Shown here piece after piece: positions 40,956 to 49,651 of a stretch of 64,000 nt of DNA. The position numbers and the translations under genes are program-made. The stretch covers positions 1 through 64,000 of the forward strand of contig SZOX01000005.1 of assembly GCA_030263385.1 (NCBI GenBank), given 5' to 3'. The DNA comes from Zeimonas sp003577305 (GTDB lineage: Bacteria > Pseudomonadota > Gammaproteobacteria > Burkholderiales > Burkholderiaceae_E). The first letter of the stretch is position 1; every line of letters begins with the position of its first letter. Below the pieces are notes generated by a model. That model was not told the DNA's origin and made no database searches. It saw only the letters and a program-made list of their open reading frames with translations.

Positions 40956-42365
40956 TCATCCTGCGCAGCACGACAACCTGGTTACGTCTTTGTCGAATGC
41001 GAGTGCGGCGAGCTTCAGCCCCTCGACCGTACTGAGATACGGAAAGATCATGTCCGCGAGGTCATCGACGGTAAGGCTCTGACGGATTGCGAGCGCCGCG
41101 GTCTGAATGCTGTCGGCGCCTTCGGGGGCGAGTATGTGCGCGCCGAGCAGGCGAGCGCTTCCGGCGTCGGCCACGAGCTTGATGAGACCGCGCACGTCGC
41201 GTGCGGCAAGAGCGCGCGGCACCACGTCGAGACCGATTGTCGACACGCGGACGGGATGACCGGCAGCTCGCGCCGCCGCCTCGGTCAGCCCGACGCTTGC
41301 CACCTGCGGGTCGGTGAACACTATGGCGGGCATGGCACTGTTGTCGTAGCGCAGGCTGTCGCCGTTGAGTGCGTTCCTGGCCGCGAGCTTGGCCCCGTAG
41401 GCGGCCATATAGACGAACTGGTCGCGGCCGGTAACGTCGCCGGCAGCATAGACGCCGGCCTTCGTCGTGCGCATGTAGTCGTCGACGATGATGGGTCCCT
41501 TTGGCGAGACGGCGATACTGCAGTCCTCGAGCCCCAGGCCTTCGACGTTGGGGCTACGCGCGGTGGTAATCAGCACCTGCTCGGCGCTGATCGAAACGTC
41601 TTGGCCGTCGCGCGCAAGGGTCAAGGAAACAGCGCCCTCGGTCTTGCGGATCGCCCGGTAGGCGATGCCGGATACCACCGTGATCCCTTCCTCCTCGAAA
41701 TACCGCTGCAGCGCCGCTCCGATCTCGGGCTCGGCCTGGGGGAGCAGCCGCGACCGGCAGACGAGCGTCACCTCGACCCCGGCGCGGGCAAACATCTGCG
41801 CCAGTTCAGCCCCGACGTAGCCGCCGCCGATGACGAGCAGCGAGCGCGGCAGCTCCTGGAGGTCCAGCGCCGTCGTGCTCGTGAGGTACGGTACGGTCTC
41901 GATCCCCGGGATCGCAGGGACCGCCGGTCGCGCACCGGTTGCGATGATGATCTTCGCAGCGGGAATGCTCGTGCCGTCCACCTCGACACCGCCTTCGACG
42001 AGGCGTGCCAAACCTTCGCGATAGGTGATCCCGTTGTAGGCCGACAGCAGATCGATGTACCTGGCCTGGCGCAGTGCGGAAACGAGCTCGTCCTTCTGCT
42101 GAACGGTTCTGCGCCAGTCGGTCAGTTTGGCCTTGGCCGTGATGCCGGCGAAGCGCGCTGTCACGCGAGCGTTGTGAAGCGTCTCGGCGGCGCGGATCAG
42201 GGTCTTCGACGGTACGCAGCCGATATTGACGCAAGTGCCGCCGATGGTGCCGCTGCCGATGAGCACGACCTGTGCGCCCTGATCGGCGGCCGTGATCGAG
42301 GCTGAGAAGCCGGCCGAGCCGGCGCCGATCACGGCGAGATCGCAGGTGCGTGGTGCGTCGTTCAT
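40956..42365 (-). CDS. merA: Mercuric reductase
   Basis: Flavoprotein of 469 residues that reduces Hg(II) to Hg(0) with NADPH. The N-terminal FAD motif is 'DLAVIGAGSAGFSASITAADQG'. The redox pair is in 'GGTCVNIGCVPSKT' (C45, C50), the NAD motif is 'LLVIGGGYVGAELAQMF', and the tail 'DVTRLSCCAG' holds the vicinal Cys pair that hands Hg(II) to the active site of the other subunit. The N-terminal HMA domain found in Tn501 MerA is absent, as in many chromosomal forms. Start 42365 (MNDAPRTCD) follows merP by only a few bases. Confidence 0.95.
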   Translation of the reverse strand: MNDAPRTCDLAVIGAGSAGFSASITAADQGAQVVLIGSGTIGGTCVNIGCVPSKTLIRAAETLHNARVTARFAGITAKAKLTDWRRTVQQKDELVSALRQARYIDLLSAYNGITYREGLARLVEGGVEVDGTSIPAAKIIIATGARPAVPAIPGIETVPYLTSTTALDLQELPRSLLVIGGGYVGAELAQMFARAGVEVTLVCRSRLLPQAEPEIGAALQRYFEEEGITVVSGIAYRAIRKTEGAVSLTLARDGQDVSISAEQVLITTARSPNVEGLGLEDCSIAVSPKGPIIVDDYMRTTKAGVYAAGDVTGRDQFVYMAAYGAKLAARNALNGDSLRYDNSAMPAIVFTDPQVASVGLTEAAARAAGHPVRVSTIGLDVVPRALAARDVRGLIKLVADAGSARLLGAHILAPEGADSIQTAALAIRQSLTVDDLADMIFPYLSTVEGLKLAALAFDKDVTRLSCCAG

Positions 42366-42366
42366 C

Positions 42367-42660
42367 TCAACTACCCTGCAACCTCTCGTGGGCAGGGAAG
42401 CCGGCACTGCTGCTCGCGGCCGCGATCGCACCGGGGTTCGTCTTCGCGTCGTCGAACGTCACTGTTGCGGTCTTCGACTCGAAGGAGACAGTCACGTTCG
42501 CGACGCCTGGAACCGCCGCCATCGCGGTCTTCACAATGTAGGGACACGAGGCGCAGGTCATGTTGTCGACGCCGAAGGTCACGATACGTTCCGCGGCAAA
42601 CGCGGCGGGAGTCGTCATCATCGAGACGATCAGGGCAATGGTGCTCGAGCGCTTCTTCAT
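42367..42660 (-). CDS. merP: Periplasmic mercury-binding protein MerP
   Basis: Protein of 97 residues. A signal peptide (about 1-23, 'STIALIVSMMTTPAAFAAE') is followed by one HMA domain with 'VDNMTCASCPYIVKTAMAAVPGV' (C36, C39) that binds Hg(II) and passes it to MerT. 'NMTCASC' replaces the usual GMTCxxC. It lies between merT and merA in the operon, 16 bases from merT. Confidence 0.94.
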   Translation of the reverse strand: MKKRSSTIALIVSMMTTPAAFAAERIVTFGVDNMTCASCPYIVKTAMAAVPGVANVTVSFESKTATVTFDDAKTNPGAIAAASSSAGFPAHERLQGS

Positions 42661-42676
42661 GGGAGTTCCTTCGACA

Positions 42677-43048
42677 TCAAACGGGCAGCAACAGCGGGGC
42701 GACGTAATCGAACGCGAAGGCGGCTGCAACGAGCACCGTCGCGATCCAGAGTGCGGTCCGGACGAGGCGGCTGGGGACGAGCGTTGCGCAGGCGGCACCG
42801 TTGGCGCAGGCTCTCCGCGGCTTCCAGTAGACGAGGTAGAAGCCGTATCCGAGGACGCCAGTGGTTGCAGCGACGAACAATGGTTTATACGGCGCGAGCG
42901 CCGTCAGATTGCCGACCCAGGCGCCACCGACGCCGAGGCTGAACAGGACGAGCGGCACGACGCAGCACGACGAGGCCGCGAGCGCGCCGAGTATGCCGCC
43001 GAGGGCGACCAGGCGCTGCCGACCGCTCTCGTCACGCGCCGAGGTCAT
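42677..43048 (-). CDS. merT: Mercuric ion transporter MerT
   Basis: Inner-membrane protein of 123 residues (from the ATG at 43048; the frame is open to 43102). Three membrane helices are visible; the first holds the vicinal pair 'SSCCVVP' (C28, C29) and the loop after the second has 'RRACANGAACATL'. These Cys pairs move Hg(II) from MerP to the cytoplasm. First gene of the merTPA operon, divergent from merR. Confidence 0.93.
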   Translation of the reverse strand: MTSARDESGRQRLVALGGILGALAASSCCVVPLVLFSLGVGGAWVGNLTALAPYKPLFVAATTGVLGYGFYLVYWKPRRACANGAACATLVPSRLVRTALWIATVLVAAAFAFDYVAPLLLPV

Positions 43049-43142
43049 CACGTTCCCTGCGGTCGACAAGATTTCTGCCGTTCCCTGTCGCGATGCATCC
43101 ATGTCGGACCTTGCCTTCCTTGCTGAAACCCTTATTGCACGG

Positions 43143-43174
43143 TACTTTGAAGTCTGTAGCGATTACAGAGTCAA
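43143..43174. promoter_or_regulatory. mer operator/promoter between merT and merR
   Basis: On the minus strand TTGACT (43174-43169) is a clear -35 box. It is followed by the dyad CTGTA-N5-TACAG (43154-43168) and then an AAAGTA/CAAAGT -10-like element with a 19-20 base spacer. A dyad in an overlong spacer is the hallmark of promoters that MerR twists open on binding Hg(II). merR reads in the opposite direction from 43189. Confidence 0.75.
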
Positions 43175-43188
43175 GCGGGAAGTTCGCA

Positions 43189-43614
43189 ATGTCCGACGGT
43201 TCCGATATGAAGGGCCTTCAGCGGGCCGAGCTCGCCCGGCGAACAGGCTGCAATCTCGAAACTGTGCGCTATTACGAGAAGGTCGGGCTGCTGCCCGCGC
43301 CGCCGCGCACGACCGCCGGCTATCGTCGCTACGACGCCAATCATGAGCGGCGGCTTCGCTTCGTCCTGCGGGCGCGCGAGCTGGGCTTCTGCCTCGACGA
43401 GGTCCGCGCGCTCTTGCGTCTCGTCGATGAGAGTGACCAGCCCTGTGCCGAGGCGCGGGATCTCGCCGCGGCTCATCTCGCCGAGGTGCGTGCGAAGATC
43501 GCCGACCTGAAGCGCATGGAGCGAGTGCTGAAGGACGTCGTCGTCCGATGTGCGGACGGCACGCGGCCGGAATGCCCGCTGATCGAGACGCTGTTCGAGG
43601 GGAAGGCCGCCTGA
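43189..43614 (+). CDS. merR: Mercury-responsive regulator MerR
   Basis: Protein of 141 residues from the ATG at 43189 (another ATG at 43207). The N-terminal MerR winged helix is 'RAELARRTGCNLETVRYYEKVGLLPAPPRTTAGYRRYD' (about 12-49), then a dimerisation helix. The three Hg(II)-binding Cys are present at C86 ('DQPCAEA'), C121 and C129 ('RCADGTRPECPL'), the spacing of true MerR. It represses and, with Hg(II), activates merTPA from the operator just upstream. Confidence 0.93.
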   Translation: MSDGSDMKGLQRAELARRTGCNLETVRYYEKVGLLPAPPRTTAGYRRYDANHERRLRFVLRARELGFCLDEVRALLRLVDESDQPCAEARDLAAAHLAEVRAKIADLKRMERVLKDVVVRCADGTRPECPLIETLFEGKAA

Positions 43615-43704
43615 TGGTCCAGCGGAGAGCCAAGAGTGCCGGTATACCGGTTTGATCGCGTTGCATCACCGCGATCCCAGTAGAACAGCACCTGATCCCG
43701 GGCC

Positions 43705-46008
43705 TTACTTCAGCCCCTCCACGTTCGCACGCTTGAGCAGCAGCGCATTGGCCGCGACGATCAGCGAGCTGCCGGACATCGCAAGCGCCGCCATCTCCGG
43801 GCTGATCGTCAGCGGGTAGAAGACGCCCGCGGCGAAGGGAAAGGCGATGACGTTGTAACCCACCGCCCACCACAGGTTCTGGTGCATCTTGCGCAGGGTG
43901 ACGCGCGACAGGCCCACGGCGGCGACCACGTCGAACGGATCGCTTCTCATCAGCACCACGTCGGCGCTCTCCATCGCCACATCGGTACCCGCGCCGATCG
44001 CGAATCCGACGTCGGCCTGCGTGAGCGCCGGCGCATCGTTGATGCCATCGCCGACCATGCCGACTTTCTTTCCCTGCGCCTGGAGCGCTTTCACTTGGTC
44101 GGCCTTCTGACCGGGTAGGACTTCGGCGAGCACCATGGTGACGCCCAGCTCGCGTCCGATTCGCTCAGCCGTGGCACGGTTGTCGCCGGTCAGCATGGCG
44201 ACGTCGACGCCGCGTTTCTTCAGCGCCGCGACCGCCGCTGCGGAAGTGGGTCGAACCGCATCCGCAATCGCGATCAGCCCCCACAGCTTGCCGCCCCGCG
44301 CCACGTGCACCACCGTGCGTCCCCCGCCGGCCATCCGCTCCGCCGTGGCCTCCATCCCGGCCAGATCGACGCGCTCCGCGTCCATCAACCGGCGGTTACC
44401 GACCAGCGCCGGCTCGCCTTCGGAACGTGCGCGAGCGCCCATTCCGTCGATGTTGGTGAATCCCTCCGCGGGCAGGGCCTGCATTCCTTTGGACCTCTCG
44501 AGGATCGCGTGGGCGAGCGGGTGCTCCGAGTGCTGCTCCATGCCGGCTGCGAGAGTAAGCACATCGGCTTCGCTTCGTCCTGGCGCGGCCGCCACTTCCA
44601 CCACTTCGGGCTTGCCGAGTGTCAACGTCCCGGTCTTGTCGAAGATCACGACGTCCAGATGCGTTGCGTTCTCGAGCGCCGCGGCGTTCTTGATCAGGAT
44701 GCCGTTCTGCGCGCCGCGGCCGGTGCCGATCATGATCGCCATCGGGGTCGCAAGCCCGAGCGCGTCGGGGCAGGCGATGACGAACACGGTGATCGTGAGC
44801 GTTACCGCAAACAGCAGCGTCTGCCCGATCAGCCAGAACCAGACCGCGAACGTGGCAAGGCCGATCACGATGGCGATGAGCACCAGCCATTGCGAGGCCC
44901 GATCGGCGAGAAGCTGCGCCGGCGCCTTCGAGTTCTGCGCCTCCTGCACCAGCTTCACGATCTGAGCGAGCGCCGTGTCGGCACCCACCTTCGTCGCGCG
45001 AAAGCGAAACGCCCCGCTCTTGTTGATGGTGGCCGCGGCAACGTTGGCGCCGACCACCTTCTTCACCGGCATCGATTCACCGGTGAGCATCGACTCGTCG
45101 ACCTGCGTTTCTCCCTCGGTTACCACTCCGTCGACGGGAATCCGGTCGCCAGGACGCACGATCACGATGTCCCCTGCCAGCACATTGGCCGTCGGCACCT
45201 GCAGTTCCTTGCCGTCGCGCAGCACGTTCGCCATCGGAGGCGCAAGATCCAGCAGCGCGCGGATCGCGTCGTTCGCGCCTGCCCGAGCCCTCATCTCCAG
45301 CCAGTGGCCGAGCAGGATGAACACGAGCAGCACCGACACTGCTTCGTAGAACTGCACGCCTTCGAACAGGAAGGTCGCCGCTACGCTGAAGAGATAGCCG
45401 GTGCCGACCGACAGCACGACGAGCACGGCCATGTTGAGGACGCCGTTGCGCAAGGCACGCCAGGCGGCGACGAAGAAAGGCAACGACGGCCAGAGGACGG
45501 CGCCGCTCGCGAGCACGAACAGCCAGTGGTCGAGCTCCAGGCCGAACGGCACCGGCGGCGTGGGCAGCGGCAAACCCATCGGCGCCCAGAGGAACAAGAG
45601 CGCGCTGAAGAACAGGCAGACGAGGAAGCGGTTGCGCATGTCGCGCACCATTCCCGCCATGTCCATCCCGGCGCCGTGGCCCATGTCGTGCGCCATCTCG
45701 TCCATGGCGCCGGGTTGGGCGGCGTGCTTCGCATGAGCGGCGTGCATGTCCGGCTCGGCCACTCGGCAGACGTGATCGGGCTGCACCTCGCCGCGGCAGT
45801 GATAGCCGCACTCGCGCACGGCCTCGCGCAACTGCGGCTCGGAGATCATCGCAGCGTCGTAGTGCACCGTCACGCTTCCCGAGGCGGGATTGGCATGGGC
45901 GTGATACACGCCGGGCAGTGCACCGACGCGTTTTTCCACGCCGAGGTGATCGAGCTTCTCGAACAGCCCTCTCACCTCGACATTCACGCTCTTCATTTCG
46001 CTCTTCAA
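43705..46008 (-). CDS. Heavy-metal P-type ATPase with unusual CPD motif
   Basis: Protein of 767 residues. It has a degenerate N-terminal HMA fold lacking CxxC ('VEVRGLFEKLDHLGVEKRVGALPGVYHAHAN' ending 'ECGYHC'), a His/Met segment (about 88-118), eight predicted membrane helices, the phosphorylation site 'DKTGTLTLGKP', 'HPLAHAI' and 'GDGINDAPALTQ'. The ion-path motif is 'CPDALGLATP' (C413) where copper pumps have CPC or CPH, so the transported ion may differ from Cu(I). It is the last gene of the six-gene efflux operon, 59 bases after the 151-residue protein gene. Convergent with merR. Confidence 0.92.
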   Translation of the reverse strand: MKSEMKSVNVEVRGLFEKLDHLGVEKRVGALPGVYHAHANPASGSVTVHYDAAMISEPQLREAVRECGYHCRGEVQPDHVCRVAEPDMHAAHAKHAAQPGAMDEMAHDMGHGAGMDMAGMVRDMRNRFLVCLFFSALLFLWAPMGLPLPTPPVPFGLELDHWLFVLASGAVLWPSLPFFVAAWRALRNGVLNMAVLVVLSVGTGYLFSVAATFLFEGVQFYEAVSVLLVFILLGHWLEMRARAGANDAIRALLDLAPPMANVLRDGKELQVPTANVLAGDIVIVRPGDRIPVDGVVTEGETQVDESMLTGESMPVKKVVGANVAAATINKSGAFRFRATKVGADTALAQIVKLVQEAQNSKAPAQLLADRASQWLVLIAIVIGLATFAVWFWLIGQTLLFAVTLTITVFVIACPDALGLATPMAIMIGTGRGAQNGILIKNAAALENATHLDVVIFDKTGTLTLGKPEVVEVAAAPGRSEADVLTLAAGMEQHSEHPLAHAILERSKGMQALPAEGFTNIDGMGARARSEGEPALVGNRRLMDAERVDLAGMEATAERMAGGGRTVVHVARGGKLWGLIAIADAVRPTSAAAVAALKKRGVDVAMLTGDNRATAERIGRELGVTMVLAEVLPGQKADQVKALQAQGKKVGMVGDGINDAPALTQADVGFAIGAGTDVAMESADVVLMRSDPFDVVAAVGLSRVTLRKMHQNLWWAVGYNVIAFPFAAGVFYPLTISPEMAALAMSGSSLIVAANALLLKRANVEGLK

Positions 46009-46067
46009 TTGGTATCCGTTCTGATGTCGACCCCGTCAAATGCTCGGTGAGTGCCCTGCTGTCAGCG

Positions 46068-46523
46068 CTAGTGAGCTCCATCCATGTGCCCGTCCTGCGC
46101 GACCAACCCCGGCGTAAAGCGCGCCTGCTCCGGAGCAGTGCCCGGCAAGGTGATCGAAACTACGACTTTCATGCCCGGGGCGTGAACGTAGCGTGCGAGG
46201 CCTTTCATGCGGTTGTCGCCGTCGGGCGCAAGCGGTGCGGTACTGCGCGTCTTGCCGGCGAGGATCGTCGCGGTTCCCGTTGCGCCCTTGGTCGAGACCG
46301 GCGTGCCCGCGTGATCGGTGACATACACGACGACCGGGCTGTCGGCTGAAGCGACAGCATTCTTCTGAGTGACGAGTTCGTAGTGCAGCGGCCCCGCCAT
46401 GCGCAACTGACCGCCATTGGGGGCCTTCTGCGTGTCCAGGTACGCGTCGTCATGCGCGAAAGCAGAAGGCGCCGAGAAGGCGACCGCTACCGTGAGCGCG
46501 GCGCCCAGCCAGAAAGGTTTCAT
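46068..46523 (-). CDS. Periplasmic protein of the efflux operon
   Basis: Protein of 151 residues from the ATG at 46523. The signal peptide 'MKPFWLGAALTVAVAFSAPSAFA' is followed by 'HDDAYLDTQKAPNGGQLRMAGPLHYELVTQK' and a beta-rich part ('VVVYVTDHAGTPVSTKGATGTATILAGK'), ending 'QDGHMDGAH'. The His/Asp-rich ends could bind metal. Similar small proteins are encoded next to CusABC/CzcABC pumps, but I cannot name the family. It follows cusA-like by 22 bases. Confidence 0.8.
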   Translation of the reverse strand: MKPFWLGAALTVAVAFSAPSAFAHDDAYLDTQKAPNGGQLRMAGPLHYELVTQKNAVASADSPVVVYVTDHAGTPVSTKGATGTATILAGKTRSTAPLAPDGDNRMKGLARYVHAPGMKVVVSITLPGTAPEQARFTPGLVAQDGHMDGAH

Positions 46524-46545
46524 ATGCACTCCTTCATTGAACGAA

Positions 46546-49500
46546 TCAGTAGTTTTCGGTGCTGCGTGTCTCGAGAAGCCTTTGCAGCGGCTTTTCACCC
46601 CATCGCCAGAACATCATCGGCGTGAGCACGGTGTCGAGCAGCGTCGAGCTGACGAGCCCGCCGAAGATGACCACGGCCACGGGGTGAAGCACTTCCTTGC
46701 CCGGGGCGTCGGCCGAGAGCAGCAGCGGCACCAGGGCGAATGCCGCCACCAGTGCCGTCATCAGCACCGGCGTCAGTCGTTCGAGCGACCCACGCACGAT
46801 CATCGCCTGGCCGAAACGCTCGCCTTCGAACGCGCAAAGGTTGATGTAGTGCGAGATCTTCAAAATGCCGTTGCGCGTGGCGATGCCGGTCAGCGTGATG
46901 AACCCGACCAGCGCGGCGATCGACAAGGGCTGGCCGGAAATCCACAAGGCGATCACGCTACCCACCAGTGCCAGCGGGATGTTGCCCATGATGATGAGAG
47001 TCAGGGCCGTCGAACGGTACCGGCTGTACAACACCAGAAAGATCATCGACAGCGACACGAGCGCCAGCAGCGCGATCAGGCGCGACGCCTGCTCCTGCGC
47101 CTGGAACTGTCCCTCCAGCGCCGTGAAGTAGCCATCTGGCATCGGCCTGGCAGCCAGTTCGGAGCGGATCGAACGGATGATGCCCGCCATGTCGCCGCCG
47201 TCGGTGTTCGCCGACACGACGATGCGTCGTCGCGCGTTCTCGCGGCTCACCTGGTTCGGGCCGTCGCTGTCCTCTACGTCGGCCAGTTTGGAAAGCGGAA
47301 CATGGCCATCGGGCGTTTCGATCAGCAGGTTGGAAAGAGCGTGCATTCCGCGTCCGCTCTCCGGCAATCGAGCCACGAGGTCGAAGCGGCGGTTGCCCTC
47401 GATGATCTGCGTGATACGTTCGCCGCCGACCATCTGCTCCAGGCCGCGCAGCAGCGCGCCGGGCGCGACGCCGTATCGCGCCGCTTCGTCGTAGTCGATA
47501 CGGATCTTCGTCTGCGGAATCCGGACCTGCTTTTCGATCTGAAGGTCGGTAACGCCCGGAACTTGCGCAAGCCGTCCACGTAAGTCCTCGGCCAATCCGC
47601 GCAGCGTGTCGAGATCGTCGCCGTACACCTTCAAGGCGATCTGCGCGCGAACGCCCGATAGCAGGTGATCGAGTCGGTGCGAAATGGGCTGCCCGACATT
47701 GCTCACGACGGGCAAGCTGACCAGGCGACTGCGGATGTCGTTGATCACCGCTTCCCGACCTCGTTCGGACGTCTCGAGGTCGACATCCATTTCGGTGGAG
47801 TGCACCCCCTCGGCATGCTCGTCGAGCTCCGCACGGCCGGTTCGGCGGCCGACCTGCGTCACTTCCGGCACCTTCATGACCAGTTGTTCGGCCAGCGCCC
47901 CGATCCGGTTCGATTCGCCCAGCGACGTGCCCGGCTCGAGCAGCAGGCTCACCGTGAGCGTTCCTTCGTTGAACGGCGGCAGGAACGAGCGCGGAAACAG
48001 CGGAATGGCGGCGCCCGCGACGAGGACGACAACCAATGCGGCACCCAGCAGGCTTCGGCTGTGTCCGAACGACCAGTTCAGCAGCTTCGCGTCCCACCGT
48101 TTGAGCACCTTCACCAGTGGGCTGTCGCCGTGCCCGAGCTGCTTCATCCCCGGCAAGAGGTAGTACGCCATCACGGGTGTCAGCGTGACCGAGACGATCA
48201 TGCTCGCGAGAATCGATACGATGTAGGCGACACCCAGCGGCGTGAACAACCGGCCCTCGATCCCGGGCAGGACGAACAGCGGCACGAACACGAGCACGAT
48301 GATGATCGTCGCGTAGACGATCGCGGAACGCACCTCGAGTGTCGCCTTGGCGATCACCTCGGCGACCGGGCGAGGATGCTCCAGTGCCCGGTTCAGCCGC
48401 AGCCGGCGCAGCACGTTCTCCACGCCGACCACGGCATCGTCGACCAGTTCGCCGATCGCGATCGCCAGACCGCCCAGCGTCATCGTGTTGATCGACAGTC
48501 CGAAGTAGCGGAAGACGAGCGCGGTCGCGAGCAGCGAGACGGGAATCGCCGTGAGCGAAATCAGTGTCGTGCGTACGTTCAGGAGGAAGAGGAAAAGGAT
48601 CACCGCGACCAGAATCGCCCCGTCACGCAGCGCCTCCTCGACGTTGCCGACCGACCGCTCGATGAAGTCGGCCTGCCGGAACAGGAACTGCGGCGCATCG
48701 ACTCCAGCGGGACGAGCCTTCGCCAGATCAGCCATGGCGCGTTCGACTTCCCGCGTGAGCGTCACGCTGTCGGCGGATGGCTGCTTCTGCACCGAGAGGA
48801 TCACGGCCGGCTTGCCGTTGTAGCCGGCATCGCCGCGCTTGATCGCCGGGGCGATGCTGACCGTCGCCACCTGGTTGAGCAGAACGCGCTGGCCGTTCGT
48901 CACCGAAACGACGATGTTCTGGAGATCCTCGATACGCGAGGTACGCCCGATCTGGCGGATCAGGTACTCGCGCCCCTGCGCCTCGAGGAATCCGCCACTG
49001 GTATTGGCGCCGAAATCCTTCAACGCGGCATCGACCCGCTCGCGTGGCACACCGAGCGCCTGCAACTGGTCCGGTCGGAGCTCGACGCGGTACTGACGCA
49101 CCTCGCCGCCGATGGCAATGACCTGCGCGATACCCGGGATGGTGAGCAGACGCGGCCGCACGACCCAGTCGGCGTATTCGCGCACCTGCATCGGGCTGAC
49201 CTTATCGGGGTCTGCCGGCAGAGCGATCAACAGGATCTCGCCCATGATCGAGGAGATCGGCCCCAGCTGCGGAACGACATCCGGCGGCAACTGTTCGCGA
49301 ACCAGGTTCAGGCGTTCGGTGATCTGCTGTCGATTCCGGTAGATGTCCGAACCCCACTCAAACTCGACATAGACGATCGACAGCCCGATGCCGGAGACCG
49401 AGCGCACGCGGGTGACGCCCGGCATGCCGTTCATGCTCGACTCGATGGGGAACGTGACGAGCTGCTCGACCTCTTCGGGCGCCATGCCGCCCGCCTCGGT

Positions 49501-49650
49501 CATCAGCGTGACGGTCGGCTTGTTCAGGTCGGGGAACACGTCGACCGGCATCTGGCGCAGCGTGATCGCGCCGTAGACGACGAGCAGCAGCGAGACCGCC
49601 AGAACGATCAGCCGCTGCTTCAGACTGGTGTTGACGAGGAATTCGAACAC
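46546..49650 (-). CDS. Heavy-metal RND efflux pump, CzcA/CusA family
   Basis: Protein of 1034 residues starting with a GTG at 49650, one base after the stop of the preceding gene. Twelve membrane helices and two large periplasmic loops are expected. It begins 'VFEFLVNTSLKQRLIVLAVSLLLVVYGAITLRQMPVDVFPDLNKPTVT' and has 'GLAIAIGELVDDAVVGVENVLRRLR' in helix 4 with acidic residues for proton relay, and 'GFITLTGIATRNGILKISHY' in helix 10/11. It differs from the classic CzcA ('DGAVV') and CusA forms at helix 4, so the ion cannot be stated; copper or zinc/cobalt are possible. It is a proton antiporter spanning to the outer membrane with the MFP and OMP encoded upstream. Confidence 0.93.
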   Translation of the reverse strand: MFEFLVNTSLKQRLIVLAVSLLLVVYGAITLRQMPVDVFPDLNKPTVTLMTEAGGMAPEEVEQLVTFPIESSMNGMPGVTRVRSVSGIGLSIVYVEFEWGSDIYRNRQQITERLNLVREQLPPDVVPQLGPISSIMGEILLIALPADPDKVSPMQVREYADWVVRPRLLTIPGIAQVIAIGGEVRQYRVELRPDQLQALGVPRERVDAALKDFGANTSGGFLEAQGREYLIRQIGRTSRIEDLQNIVVSVTNGQRVLLNQVATVSIAPAIKRGDAGYNGKPAVILSVQKQPSADSVTLTREVERAMADLAKARPAGVDAPQFLFRQADFIERSVGNVEEALRDGAILVAVILFLFLLNVRTTLISLTAIPVSLLATALVFRYFGLSINTMTLGGLAIAIGELVDDAVVGVENVLRRLRLNRALEHPRPVAEVIAKATLEVRSAIVYATIIIVLVFVPLFVLPGIEGRLFTPLGVAYIVSILASMIVSVTLTPVMAYYLLPGMKQLGHGDSPLVKVLKRWDAKLLNWSFGHSRSLLGAALVVVLVAGAAIPLFPRSFLPPFNEGTLTVSLLLEPGTSLGESNRIGALAEQLVMKVPEVTQVGRRTGRAELDEHAEGVHSTEMDVDLETSERGREAVINDIRSRLVSLPVVSNVGQPISHRLDHLLSGVRAQIALKVYGDDLDTLRGLAEDLRGRLAQVPGVTDLQIEKQVRIPQTKIRIDYDEAARYGVAPGALLRGLEQMVGGERITQIIEGNRRFDLVARLPESGRGMHALSNLLIETPDGHVPLSKLADVEDSDGPNQVSRENARRRIVVSANTDGGDMAGIIRSIRSELAARPMPDGYFTALEGQFQAQEQASRLIALLALVSLSMIFLVLYSRYRSTALTLIIMGNIPLALVGSVIALWISGQPLSIAALVGFITLTGIATRNGILKISHYINLCAFEGERFGQAMIVRGSLERLTPVLMTALVAAFALVPLLLSADAPGKEVLHPVAVVIFGGLVSSTLLDTVLTPMMFWRWGEKPLQRLLETRSTENY

Positions 49651-49651
49651 G

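Noticed and set aside
43639..43650. Palindrome CCGGTATACCGG between merR and the ATPase gene as a terminator
   Set aside because: The stem would be only four pairs with a TATA loop and just three T after it; too weak to call.
44305..46050. Plus-strand open frame of 581 codons
   Set aside because: Antisense shadow of the CPD-type ATPase.
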